Assembly: GCA_964573545.1 (NCBI GenBank) | Contig: CAZNJQ010000005.1 | Span: 1 to 38,181, forward strand | Origin: CAZNJQ01 sp964573545 | Lineage (GTDB): Bacteria > Patescibacteriota > Minisyncoccia > Phycocordibacterales > UBA2135 | Length of the DNA: 38,181 nt | Direction: 5' to 3' | Shown here: positions 32,003 to 38,181 of the stretch, in pieces | Position numbering within the stretch: the stretch's first letter is position 1 | How the letters are laid out: each line of letters opens with the position of its first letter | Translations under genes and position numbers: made by a program | The notes under the pieces: model-generated | Told to the model about the DNA's origin: nothing | Database searches by the model: none | The model's input: the letters and a program-made list of their open reading frames with translations, nothing else

Positions 32003-32031
32003 TTGACTTTGTCTGTATTGTATTATATACT
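32003..32031 (+). promoter_or_regulatory. Promoter of the beta-CASP nuclease operon
   Basis: TTGACT (32003-32008), a 17-nt spacer and TATACT (32026-32031) predict a start near 32038. GTCAAGA (31991-31997) and TCTTGAC (32001-32007) form an inverted repeat with a 3-nt centre joining the two divergent -35 boxes, which could be an operator. Confidence 0.8.
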
Positions 32032-32076
32032 TCGAACGATTGGGCCTTTGACAAAACAATATAAGGGACTTGAAAA

Positions 32077-33471
32077 ATGAAAGGAAACGGCATTTCCTAT
32101 ACGCCGCTCGGCGGTGGTCGGGAAATCGGAGCAAGCGCGTATCATCTTCTTTTCGGCAGCATGTCTGTTTTGTTTGATGCGGGCATGAGGCCCCAAGGTT
32201 CTGACGTGTACCTCAACCCCGGAAACATCAAGGCTGCACAGCCGAATTTCGACTTGGTGGATGATGTTCACTTCATTTTTGTTTCTCACGGACACTACGA
32301 CCATTGTGCCGCTTTCATGTTTGCCCGGAAGAAGTTTCCCGGGGCGAAAGCGTACATGACAATCCAGACCCGTGAGTTTTGCAAGATGCATCTTTCTGAT
32401 ATCGCGCGACGCATGAAGCACTCGCGTGATTGGCGCGGAGCGCAGCCGCTTTTTTCTGAAGAAGACGTTGAGAAAGCGTTGTCTGCCGCGGTATTGGTCA
32501 AGCCGATTGAACATGGCGGAATGGCGATTAATCTCGGGTATGGACTGTGGGCTATCCCGCACCATGCCGGCCATATGCTGGGTGCGATATCAGTCGAATT
32601 CGTGTACAACGAACGGTCGGTCATCTTTACGGGAGATATCTCCTGGACAGATCAGCACTTCACGCGTGGGGCGTCGCATTTCACGCCGCACGCACCCGTG
32701 GCGCTTCTGGGAACCGAGGCGACGTACCTCAACACGTGTTTTCACGAAAAAGATGAAGACGCGCGCGGCGATCTTGTCGCCGCGACAATGGAAACCTTAC
32801 GGCGCGGCGGGAACGTTCTTATTCCCACGCTTTCCATCAATCGTGCGCAGGAAATCTGGATGGACTTCTACGAACAGAGAGACACCATCCCGATTAGCCG
32901 TGTTTTCCTTGATGGCGGCACGCAGCGGTACTTCGATATTTTTAAGAGGTACGCGTATACGCCGAAGGCGCACTTGCTTCGACACGCGCAGTTCGTCCCG
33001 CACGGATGGAGCGGCAGGCGGTGGGAGAAAGAGTTCCATCGCGGGCAGCTTCTGAAGCAGGATGAGCCGTTCGTTGTCATTGCGTCCGGGGCGATGCTCC
33101 AAGAGGGAAGCGCTTCGTATCACTGGGCGGATATGCTTCTCCCGGGAAAGAAGAATGCGCTTTTTTTCACGAGCTATCTTGACCCATGCTCTGCCGGGTT
33201 TGAGCTTTTACAGCAAATGAAGAAAGATGAAGAAGTCATCAAGCTTTTCGGCGGAGAGAGTGTCCGCGGCTGTGAAGTGCGCCGTTTCAACCTCTCTGCA
33301 CATACCGATAAGCATGGCACAGAAGCGATGATTGGCCGTTTGGATCCTGACGTTGTTGTGTTTCACCACGGCGACCCAAAGGAGGTTGTCCCATATCTCG
33401 CTCAGGTAGGCGCGAGAGACCCCAATCGGGGTTATTTCTACCCAGGTACCGGAGAGGAGGTAACGTTATGA
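32077..33471 (+). CDS. Beta-CASP metallo-beta-lactamase nuclease (CPSF/YSH1-like)
   Basis: Members of this fold are zinc-dependent endo- or exonucleases acting mostly on RNA (CPSF73, RNase J, archaeal CPSF). The 464-residue protein has HGHYDH (H71, H73, D75, H76), the third-motif His H166 in HHAGHMLGA and D187 in FTGDISW. The beta-CASP part has LLGTEAT, LSAHTDKHGT and VVVFHHGDP. All metal ligands appear present. There is no KH domain, unlike archaeal CPSF. AAGGGA lies 9 nt before the ATG. It overlaps the next gene by ATGA. The RNA target is unknown. Confidence 0.88.
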   Translation: MKGNGISYTPLGGGREIGASAYHLLFGSMSVLFDAGMRPQGSDVYLNPGNIKAAQPNFDLVDDVHFIFVSHGHYDHCAAFMFARKKFPGAKAYMTIQTREFCKMHLSDIARRMKHSRDWRGAQPLFSEEDVEKALSAAVLVKPIEHGGMAINLGYGLWAIPHHAGHMLGAISVEFVYNERSVIFTGDISWTDQHFTRGASHFTPHAPVALLGTEATYLNTCFHEKDEDARGDLVAATMETLRRGGNVLIPTLSINRAQEIWMDFYEQRDTIPISRVFLDGGTQRYFDIFKRYAYTPKAHLLRHAQFVPHGWSGRRWEKEFHRGQLLKQDEPFVVIASGAMLQEGSASYHWADMLLPGKKNALFFTSYLDPCSAGFELLQQMKKDEEVIKLFGGESVRGCEVRRFNLSAHTDKHGTEAMIGRLDPDVVVFHHGDPKEVVPYLAQVGARDPNRGYFYPGTGEEVTL

Positions 33472-34058
33472 GCACGCCGGAAGCCGGATATCCACTCACT
33501 GCAAAATTTATTTCTCTTGGATGGGGAACGTCGCTTTCGGCGGCGTTCGAGCTCAATTTTGGAAACCCCATGACAGACGAGATATCAAAAGTGTGTCGCG
33601 AGTACGAATTGCGTTCGCGCGACCTCGTACGTCGCGAAATTCCGATTACCCGGCTCTACGAACCGGCGCAGAAAATTACAAAAGAAGGGAACGACACCTT
33701 CATCGTGTTTCCCGCAACGCATCGGGAGAGCGCATGTTTTATGCGTCTCATGTTCAGGCGGAGGGATGCGGCGGAAGAGGTCGCGTGCGCGCGCTTCGGA
33801 GAGACCAAGTGTTTCGGATTCTCAACGAATGTGCGTGAGACCGGAGAATTAGGGAAGACCAATTACCTTCCCTTGGCGTATCCCGGCAGGACGGGCATTT
33901 TCACGCCGCTTTTTATGAAGGTGAAAAACACCAATGGTTCTTTGTTTCTGGAAGTCATGGCGACCGATGATACGAAAAATTCGCGCGTCGTCGTGAGGGT
34001 CAGAGAGCGGCAGAAAGCGGACGTTCCGCCCCAGCTGCAGCTCATGAATTTTCGCTGA
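33468..34058 (+). CDS. Hypothetical protein coupled to the beta-CASP nuclease
   Basis: No family is recognised. The 196-residue protein has no signal peptide or membrane segment. Text such as TNYLPLAYPGRTGIFTPLF and GSLFLEVMATDDTKNSRVVV suggests a beta-rich C-terminal half. It starts in the ATGA overlap with the nuclease gene, with GGAGG about 6 nt before, so the two are translated together and may form a complex. A terminator follows that also carries the next promoter's -35. Confidence 0.75.
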   Translation: MSTPEAGYPLTAKFISLGWGTSLSAAFELNFGNPMTDEISKVCREYELRSRDLVRREIPITRLYEPAQKITKEGNDTFIVFPATHRESACFMRLMFRRRDAAEEVACARFGETKCFGFSTNVRETGELGKTNYLPLAYPGRTGIFTPLFMKVKNTNGSLFLEVMATDDTKNSRVVVRVRERQKADVPPQLQLMNFR

Positions 34059-34070
34059 AGAACACCGTAT

Positions 34071-34107
34071 TTCCCTGTCGGGCTGAAAGGCTTGACAGGG
34101 AATTTTT
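34071..34107 (+). terminator. Terminator containing the next gene's -35 box
   Basis: TTCCCTGTC (34071-34079) pairs perfectly over 9 bp with GACAGGGAA (34094-34102) around a 14-nt loop, followed by TTTTT (34103-34107). The right arm contains GACA of the TTGACA at 34092-34097. Confidence 0.82.
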
Positions 34108-34119
34108 ATTTGGTATAAT
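34092..34119 (+). promoter_or_regulatory. Near-consensus promoter of the 518-residue protein gene
   Basis: A perfect TTGACA (34092-34097), a 16-nt spacer and a perfect extended -10 TGGTATAAT (34111-34119) make this the strongest promoter in the window. Transcription should start near 34126, leaving a leader of about 124 nt. That leader ends in GGAGA 7 nt before the ATG and holds no open gene. Confidence 0.88.
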
Positions 34120-34249
34120 ATATGCGGAACTGCAGATTTGTACAGACTTTGATTTTTATTCTGCGCAAACGGGGTAAAACCCTTCTTTCTGCGGCTCTTC
34201 GACACGTCAAAAACATCAACTCAACCTTGAATGAAAAGGAGAGACAACC

Positions 34250-35806
34250 ATGTCTGCCAAGACACTCGGAGAACAGCTCGCCCGTGCCGCTCAAACCGGT
34301 GCGATTCCCAAGCCTGCCGCCGCTCCCGCCCCTGTCATCGAAGACGACGAAGGCGACTTCAATGGGCTCTTCGAGATGGCTTCCGTTGCGGACATCATGC
34401 CGCAAGGAAACCTCGAAGTTACCAAGCAGGAAGTCAAGAAGAACGAAGTCCTGCTCGGCGTCGTGGAAGCATCGGTGACGCAATACACGAGGGCGCTCTG
34501 GCCCGTTCGGGTGGAAGGGGAAACCCTTCAAATCACCCAGAAGGGCTACTTTCCTCTGTACGAGGCCGTTTTCGGGGAGAAAGGTCTCCTGAACGGCCAC
34601 GTCGTCAACAAGAAGGGCGAGACAATCGCCCTCAATGACAGCCTCCAGCAGGCGGTTATGGAGCGGGCTCGCCTGGCGTACGCCAAGACCGCGATTCCGC
34701 TCATCGTCGAACTCCGCCCGGGGAACCGGGAAGTGTTCGGCGAGCTCCTGAACGACCTGGAGCAATTCCAGATCGTTCGCGAGGCGACGGCGGCGGAAAA
34801 GAAATCCGCCACATGGTTCGGTGACCGAGCGCTCGTTGCCGACGAACGCGTGAAGGAATACGCCGACGTCATGGCGCTTCTCGTCATCGGCTGGAATAGC
34901 GGCGTCCGCGCCGTCGAGAAAGACGGCTTCAAGAAGGACGTCAAGGACCTCCGGACCGAGTTCTATGCCGAGAACGGCAAGGGGCTCACCGTCGCCGAAG
35001 TCAAGAATGGCACAACGGGGAAGAAATTCCTCTTCGCGCCAGCGTGGAACGGCATGGCGGGCGGGAAGAAGGTCACGGACCCTCGTCCCGCGACGGCGTT
35101 GACCATCGAGGTCGTAGCCGAAGAAGGCCACATGCCCGTGGTGAAAGTTCTCGAGGTGGTTTCCACAAACGCCACCTTCGAAAACCACATCAAGGCAATC
35201 GTCGACGGCGGGATTTTCGTTCCCGTTGCGGCGCTCAAGGAAGGGCGTTTGACCTTCAAGTCGAGGGTCACGCGAGACTTCTTCGACAAAGCGTCTGACC
35301 TGCTCCACCTTGTCAAAGCGGGCCTCTACAACGAGGAACGCAACGAAGGAAACGAGGTTGAGGTCGACCGCCTCAAGGAAGGCACGATGGACATGGTCAG
35401 CTGGTACCGCGAGGCGCCGGCAGGCTCGACAGCCATCTCGTTTCGTCCTTGGAAGGAAGACGACGGCAAGGGCGCCGGGACGAAGGTCTTCGTCACGGTC
35501 AAGATGACTCGGTCCGAGGCGGGCAGGAACTCTGCCATCCGCTTCGACGGCTTTGCGCCGGCGATTGCGGTGAAGCAGCTTCCTCTGCTCAAGGACCTCG
35601 TCGGGAAGGACTTCGTTCCAACCGGCGGCCCCAAATTCGAGGGGAACGTCACCGGCGGCGTCTCGACCGACACCGCGAAGCTCTTCCGTCGGATGCTCTC
35701 CGCCGGCTATGCCATCGCTTCGGCGATGGCGAACAAGCAGAAGAAGCAGAACGCTTCCTCCGAGGCCGGCACCAAGCCTGATACCAATACCGAGAGCGGC
35801 GAGTAA
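34250..35806 (+). CDS. Cysteine-free hypothetical protein, probably highly expressed
   Basis: No family is recognised. The 518-residue protein has no cysteine, no signal peptide and no membrane segment. A flexible N-terminus (KPAAAPAPVIEDDEGD, about 21-36) leads to a long mixed alpha/beta body. A disordered C-terminal tail closes it (KKQNASSEAGTKPDTNTESG). Lysine is coded mostly by AAG and codons favour C at the third base, giving visibly higher GC than the neighbours. It is monocistronic, with a near-consensus promoter, a 124-nt leader, a GGAGA SD site and a 22-bp-stem terminator. This suggests an abundant, possibly structural or nucleic-acid-associated protein of foreign origin, which is inference. 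Confidence 0.8.
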   Translation: MSAKTLGEQLARAAQTGAIPKPAAAPAPVIEDDEGDFNGLFEMASVADIMPQGNLEVTKQEVKKNEVLLGVVEASVTQYTRALWPVRVEGETLQITQKGYFPLYEAVFGEKGLLNGHVVNKKGETIALNDSLQQAVMERARLAYAKTAIPLIVELRPGNREVFGELLNDLEQFQIVREATAAEKKSATWFGDRALVADERVKEYADVMALLVIGWNSGVRAVEKDGFKKDVKDLRTEFYAENGKGLTVAEVKNGTTGKKFLFAPAWNGMAGGKKVTDPRPATALTIEVVAEEGHMPVVKVLEVVSTNATFENHIKAIVDGGIFVPVAALKEGRLTFKSRVTRDFFDKASDLLHLVKAGLYNEERNEGNEVEVDRLKEGTMDMVSWYREAPAGSTAISFRPWKEDDGKGAGTKVFVTVKMTRSEAGRNSAIRFDGFAPAIAVKQLPLLKDLVGKDFVPTGGPKFEGNVTGGVSTDTAKLFRRMLSAGYAIASAMANKQKKQNASSEAGTKPDTNTESGE

Positions 35807-35829
35807 ATCTTTCCGCCTCGGCTGATTCG

Positions 35830-35888
35830 CACCCTGTAGTTTAGTTTTCCCAGAGAAAAGGGAAAACTAGACTGCAGGGTGTTTTTTT
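35830..35888 (+). terminator. Very strong rho-independent terminator
   Basis: A 22-bp stem (35830-35851 with 35860-35881) contains only two G-U pairs around the loop AGAGAAAA. The left arm begins CACCCTGTAGTTTAG and the right arm ends CAGGGTG. Seven T follow (35882-35888). Confidence 0.95.
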
Positions 35889-35954
35889 ATGATAATTTTA
35901 TGTTTATAAGCCGCGGCGCATCGTCTGGATATCTCGTATCTTGAGGTGATGATG

Positions 35955-35960
35955 TATAAT
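35955..35960 (+). promoter_or_regulatory. -10 box of mraY (leaderless)
   Basis: A perfect TATAAT ends 6 nt before the ATG at 35967, placing the transcript start on the start codon. GTG and ATG codons at 35946-35954, in frame with mraY, lie upstream of the box and should not be used. Confidence 0.7.
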
Positions 35961-35966
35961 ACAGCC

Positions 35967-37022
35967 ATGGACGCTATCACTGTCGCAAAAGTGCTCATAC
36001 CCTCCGCGGCGGCATTTTTTTTAGGCATCGCTATTACACCGTTCGTGGCCCACTATCTCTATGCTAACCGGATGTGGAAGAAACAGAGTGTCAGAAAGAC
36101 CATAGACGGAAAAGAGGCGAGTATCTCTGCGTTGCTTCATAAAGATGAAATAAAACAGACTCCGCGAATGGGGGGCATTGTCATCTGGATGTCGGTTGCG
36201 CTTACGACGCTCGGTTTTTTCTTTTTTGCATATTTTTTTCCGAATGAGACGACAGAGAAGCTTAACTTCCTGAGCAGGAACCAGGTATGGCTTCCTCTCT
36301 TTACGCTTATTGCGGCATCCTTTGTGGGGCTTATTGATGATGTATTGGTGGTGAGGGGGAACGGAGGATATGTGGGTGGAGGGCTTTCACTTCGGACGCG
36401 CATTCTTACAGTGCTTCTCATTGGCGCAGTCGGCGGGTGGTGGTTTTTCGCAAAACTCGGCATGTCGAGCATTGTGATTCCCTTTGACGGCGAGTTGGCG
36501 CTCGGCATTCTATTCGTGCCTTTTTTTATGCTTGTGATGCTGGCACTTTTCTCGGGCGGCGTCATCGACGGCATCGATGGGCTTGCGGGCGGCGTGCTTG
36601 CGACGCCGTTTGCCGCATACGCTGGCATTGCGTTCTTTCAGAACCAGATCGACCTCGCGGCATTCTGTGCCGTCATTGTCGGAGGCATTCTTGCATTTTT
36701 ATGGTTTAATATTCCGCCAGCGCGTTTTTATATGTCGGAGACGGGGATTTTAGGACTTACAACGACGCTCACGGTCGTCGCGTTTCTCACAAAAGAAGTT
36801 CTTGTCCTGCCGCTTATCGCGCTGCCGCTCCTCTCTGCGCCGGCTTCGGATATTTTTCAACTTCTTTCGAAGAAATTCCGTGGCAAAAAACTTTTTCTCG
36901 TTGCGCCGCTCCATCACCACTTTGAAGCGCTCGGCTGGCCGCCGTATAAAGTGACGATGCGTTTTTGGGTTATCTCCGCGATATGTGCCATTTTAGGGAT
37001 GAGTATTGCGCTCATTAGCTGA
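35967..37022 (+). CDS. mraY: Phospho-N-acetylmuramoyl-pentapeptide transferase MraY
   Basis: MraY moves phospho-MurNAc-pentapeptide from UDP to undecaprenyl phosphate to make lipid I in the membrane. The 351-residue protein has about ten hydrophobic segments. HKDEIKQTPRMGGI is an early signature, and GLIDDVLVV and GVIDGIDGLAGG hold the catalytic aspartates. FLVAPLHHHFEALGW is the HHH motif. It follows the accessory island and precedes ftsW, resuming the dcw order. The chosen ATG follows the TATAAT box by 6 nt. Confidence 0.95.
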   Translation: MDAITVAKVLIPSAAAFFLGIAITPFVAHYLYANRMWKKQSVRKTIDGKEASISALLHKDEIKQTPRMGGIVIWMSVALTTLGFFFFAYFFPNETTEKLNFLSRNQVWLPLFTLIAASFVGLIDDVLVVRGNGGYVGGGLSLRTRILTVLLIGAVGGWWFFAKLGMSSIVIPFDGELALGILFVPFFMLVMLALFSGGVIDGIDGLAGGVLATPFAAYAGIAFFQNQIDLAAFCAVIVGGILAFLWFNIPPARFYMSETGILGLTTTLTVVAFLTKEVLVLPLIALPLLSAPASDIFQLLSKKFRGKKLFLVAPLHHHFEALGWPPYKVTMRFWVISAICAILGMSIALIS

Positions 37023-37059
37023 TCACGGTCGTTTATATGGAGCGTGCGGAGATAAACTT

Positions 37060-37065
37060 TATAAA
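37060..37065 (+). promoter_or_regulatory. Possible -10 box of ftsW
   Basis: TATAAA ends 11 nt before the ftsW ATG, predicting a leader of about 5 nt. There is no clear -35, so read-through from mraY is equally possible. Confidence 0.4.
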
Positions 37066-37076
37066 TTTTTCATGCA

Positions 37077-38171
37077 ATGAGTCGCGGCGTTGATAAATGG
37101 TTTCTCGGGATTGTTGTGGTCCTCGCGGGAGCGGGGTTTCTGGTTTTTATCTCTGCGTCGCTGGGACTTTTAGCCCGCGACGGGGCGCGTCTCTCCGCGG
37201 TCGTGTTTAACCAATTTTTCTTTGGACTTTCGTTGGGCACTATCGCGCTCTTTGTTTTTTCAAAAATCAATTACCGTGCCTGGAGAAAATATTCTCTCCT
37301 TATTTTCGCCGCTTCGCTTTTTTTGACGCTTCTGGTGTTCGTACCGGGTATCGGCTTGTCGTTGAAAGGGGCGGTACGATGGCTCCATGTGGGGCCATTC
37401 ACGCTGCAGCCCGCTGAGTTCTTAAAACTCGGCCTTGTGGTATATCTTGCCGCATGGCTTGCCGCAATGAGAGATAAGATGCACATGCTCCGATACGGCC
37501 TTGTGCCGCTCATTATAGTCTTAGGATTTGTCGGGGCGATTTTGCTGAGCCAGCCCGATACCGGCACCTTTGCCGTGGCGCTTGTCGCAGGTATCGCGCT
37601 TTTTATCGCAAACGGTGCGCGATGGAAAGATGTCGGCATTTTCTTCTCTTTGGCAGCCGCTGGAGTTTTTGCGGTCGTGTACACTCGTCCGTATGCGTAC
37701 GAGCGCATTGCGACGTTTTTGAATCCGTCGGGCGATGTTCAAGGGGCGGGGTGGCAGCTTAAACAGGCGCTTATCGCGCTTGGTTCCGGAGAGGTTGTGG
37801 GGCGCGGATTTGGGCATGGCATACAGAAATTCAGCTATTTGCCGGAGCCGATAAATGATTCGATATTCGCCGTCGCGGGTGAAGAGTTCGGGTTCGTCGG
37901 CGCGGCAGCCATCGTCGCTCTCTTTGCCGCATTCGCTCTCCGCGGACTCTCAATCGCGCGAAGAGCCCCCGATGCGTTTTCTAGACTGCTCGTCACCGGA
38001 ATTGTTATACTGATAACAGGGCAGGCGTTTCTTAATATGGGCTCAATGCTTGGTATTTTGCCACTTACCGGTGTTCCGCTGCCGTTCGTGAGCCATGGGG
38101 GGACCGCGATGCTTTTTACTTTTATCGGTGCGGGAATCGTACTTAATATCTCGCGATACGCGAGAACATGA
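37077..38171 (+). CDS. ftsW: SEDS-family peptidoglycan glycosyltransferase FtsW
   Basis: FtsW polymerises septal glycan strands from lipid II and partners with the FtsI-type transpeptidase. The 364-residue multi-span protein has VRWLHVGPFTLQPAEFLKLG, SQPDTGTF, NPSGDVQGAGWQLKQALIAL and PLTGVPLPFVSHGGTAM. These are SEDS hallmarks and include the region of the catalytic Asp. The TGA stop is 10 bp before the window edge. murG would be expected next but is outside. RodA is an alternative name, but the mraY neighbour favours FtsW. Confidence 0.93.
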   Translation: MSRGVDKWFLGIVVVLAGAGFLVFISASLGLLARDGARLSAVVFNQFFFGLSLGTIALFVFSKINYRAWRKYSLLIFAASLFLTLLVFVPGIGLSLKGAVRWLHVGPFTLQPAEFLKLGLVVYLAAWLAAMRDKMHMLRYGLVPLIIVLGFVGAILLSQPDTGTFAVALVAGIALFIANGARWKDVGIFFSLAAAGVFAVVYTRPYAYERIATFLNPSGDVQGAGWQLKQALIALGSGEVVGRGFGHGIQKFSYLPEPINDSIFAVAGEEFGFVGAAAIVALFAAFALRGLSIARRAPDAFSRLLVTGIVILITGQAFLNMGSMLGILPLTGVPLPFVSHGGTAMLFTFIGAGIVLNISRYART

Positions 38172-38181
38172 GGTTGTAGGT

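Noticed and set aside
1..38181. CRISPR arrays, tRNA or rRNA genes, insertion sequences
   Set aside because: No regular spacer-repeat array, no cloverleaf with a TTCGA-type arm in the gaps, and no transposase gene was found.
1..38181. Recoded TGA as glycine, as in Gracilibacteria and SR1
   Set aside because: TGA ends mraZ, rsmH, prfA-neighbour genes and ftsW at normal protein lengths, and no gene needs TGA to be read through.

Overview
The window looks like a chromosomal segment of a Candidate Phyla Radiation (Patescibacteria) bacterium, most likely a Parcubacteria-type lineage. This is inferred from gene content and style, not from a database search. Signs are compact genes, an archaeal-type aspartyl-tRNA synthetase, a short MurF N-terminus, an FtsA/PilM-like protein next to a large bitopic surface protein, and ribosomal genes without Shine-Dalgarno (SD) sites. 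TGA is an ordinary stop codon here (mraZ, rsmH, ftsW), so the TGA-glycine code of Gracilibacteria/SR1 is excluded.

Layout. 1-5019: first part of the division and cell-wall (dcw) cluster: mraZ, rsmH, an ftsL-like gene, a PBP2/FtsI transpeptidase and murF. 5024-9768: a PfkB sugar kinase, a class II aldolase, a D-2-hydroxyacid dehydrogenase, a small membrane protein, and two paralogous membrane-anchored proteins built from seven Gln-centred repeats of about 16 residues. 9895-16815: bL25, a coiled-coil lytic transglycosylase, bL31, a dCMP-deaminase-like enzyme, RF1 and the FtsA/PilM-like plus surface-protein pair. 16939-20998: infA, rpsM, rpsK, rpsD, rpoA, rplQ, rplM, rpsI. 21084-26447: grpE, dnaK, dnaJ and an orphan 7TM histidine kinase. 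26605-31512: a frameshifted small membrane gene, trpS, aspS, scpA, scpB and a D,D-carboxypeptidase. 31688-35806: an accessory island with a small divergent gene, a beta-CASP metallo-beta-lactamase nuclease, a translationally coupled unknown gene, and a cysteine-free 518-residue protein with the strongest expression signals in the window. 35967-38171: mraY and ftsW resume the dcw set.

Main patterns. (1) At about ten genes the -10 box ends 5-8 nt before the ATG, so transcription should begin on the start codon (leaderless mRNA). Several longer open frames begin inside their own promoter and should be shortened. (2) In contrast, the accessory genes (both repeat proteins, the deaminase, the frameshifted gene and the whole 31.7-35.8 kb island) have leaders and good SD sites. 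(3) A dispersed intergenic hairpin element occurs four times, with a compensatory base-pair change, and a different palindromic element is inserted in frame in the aldolase gene. (4) Several promoters are fused to palindromes or terminators.

Functionally, the window joins envelope growth and division (mraZ to murF, mraY, ftsW, transglycosylase, carboxypeptidase), translation, RNA polymerase alpha, protein folding and chromosome condensation. The accessory genes have no obvious link to these.
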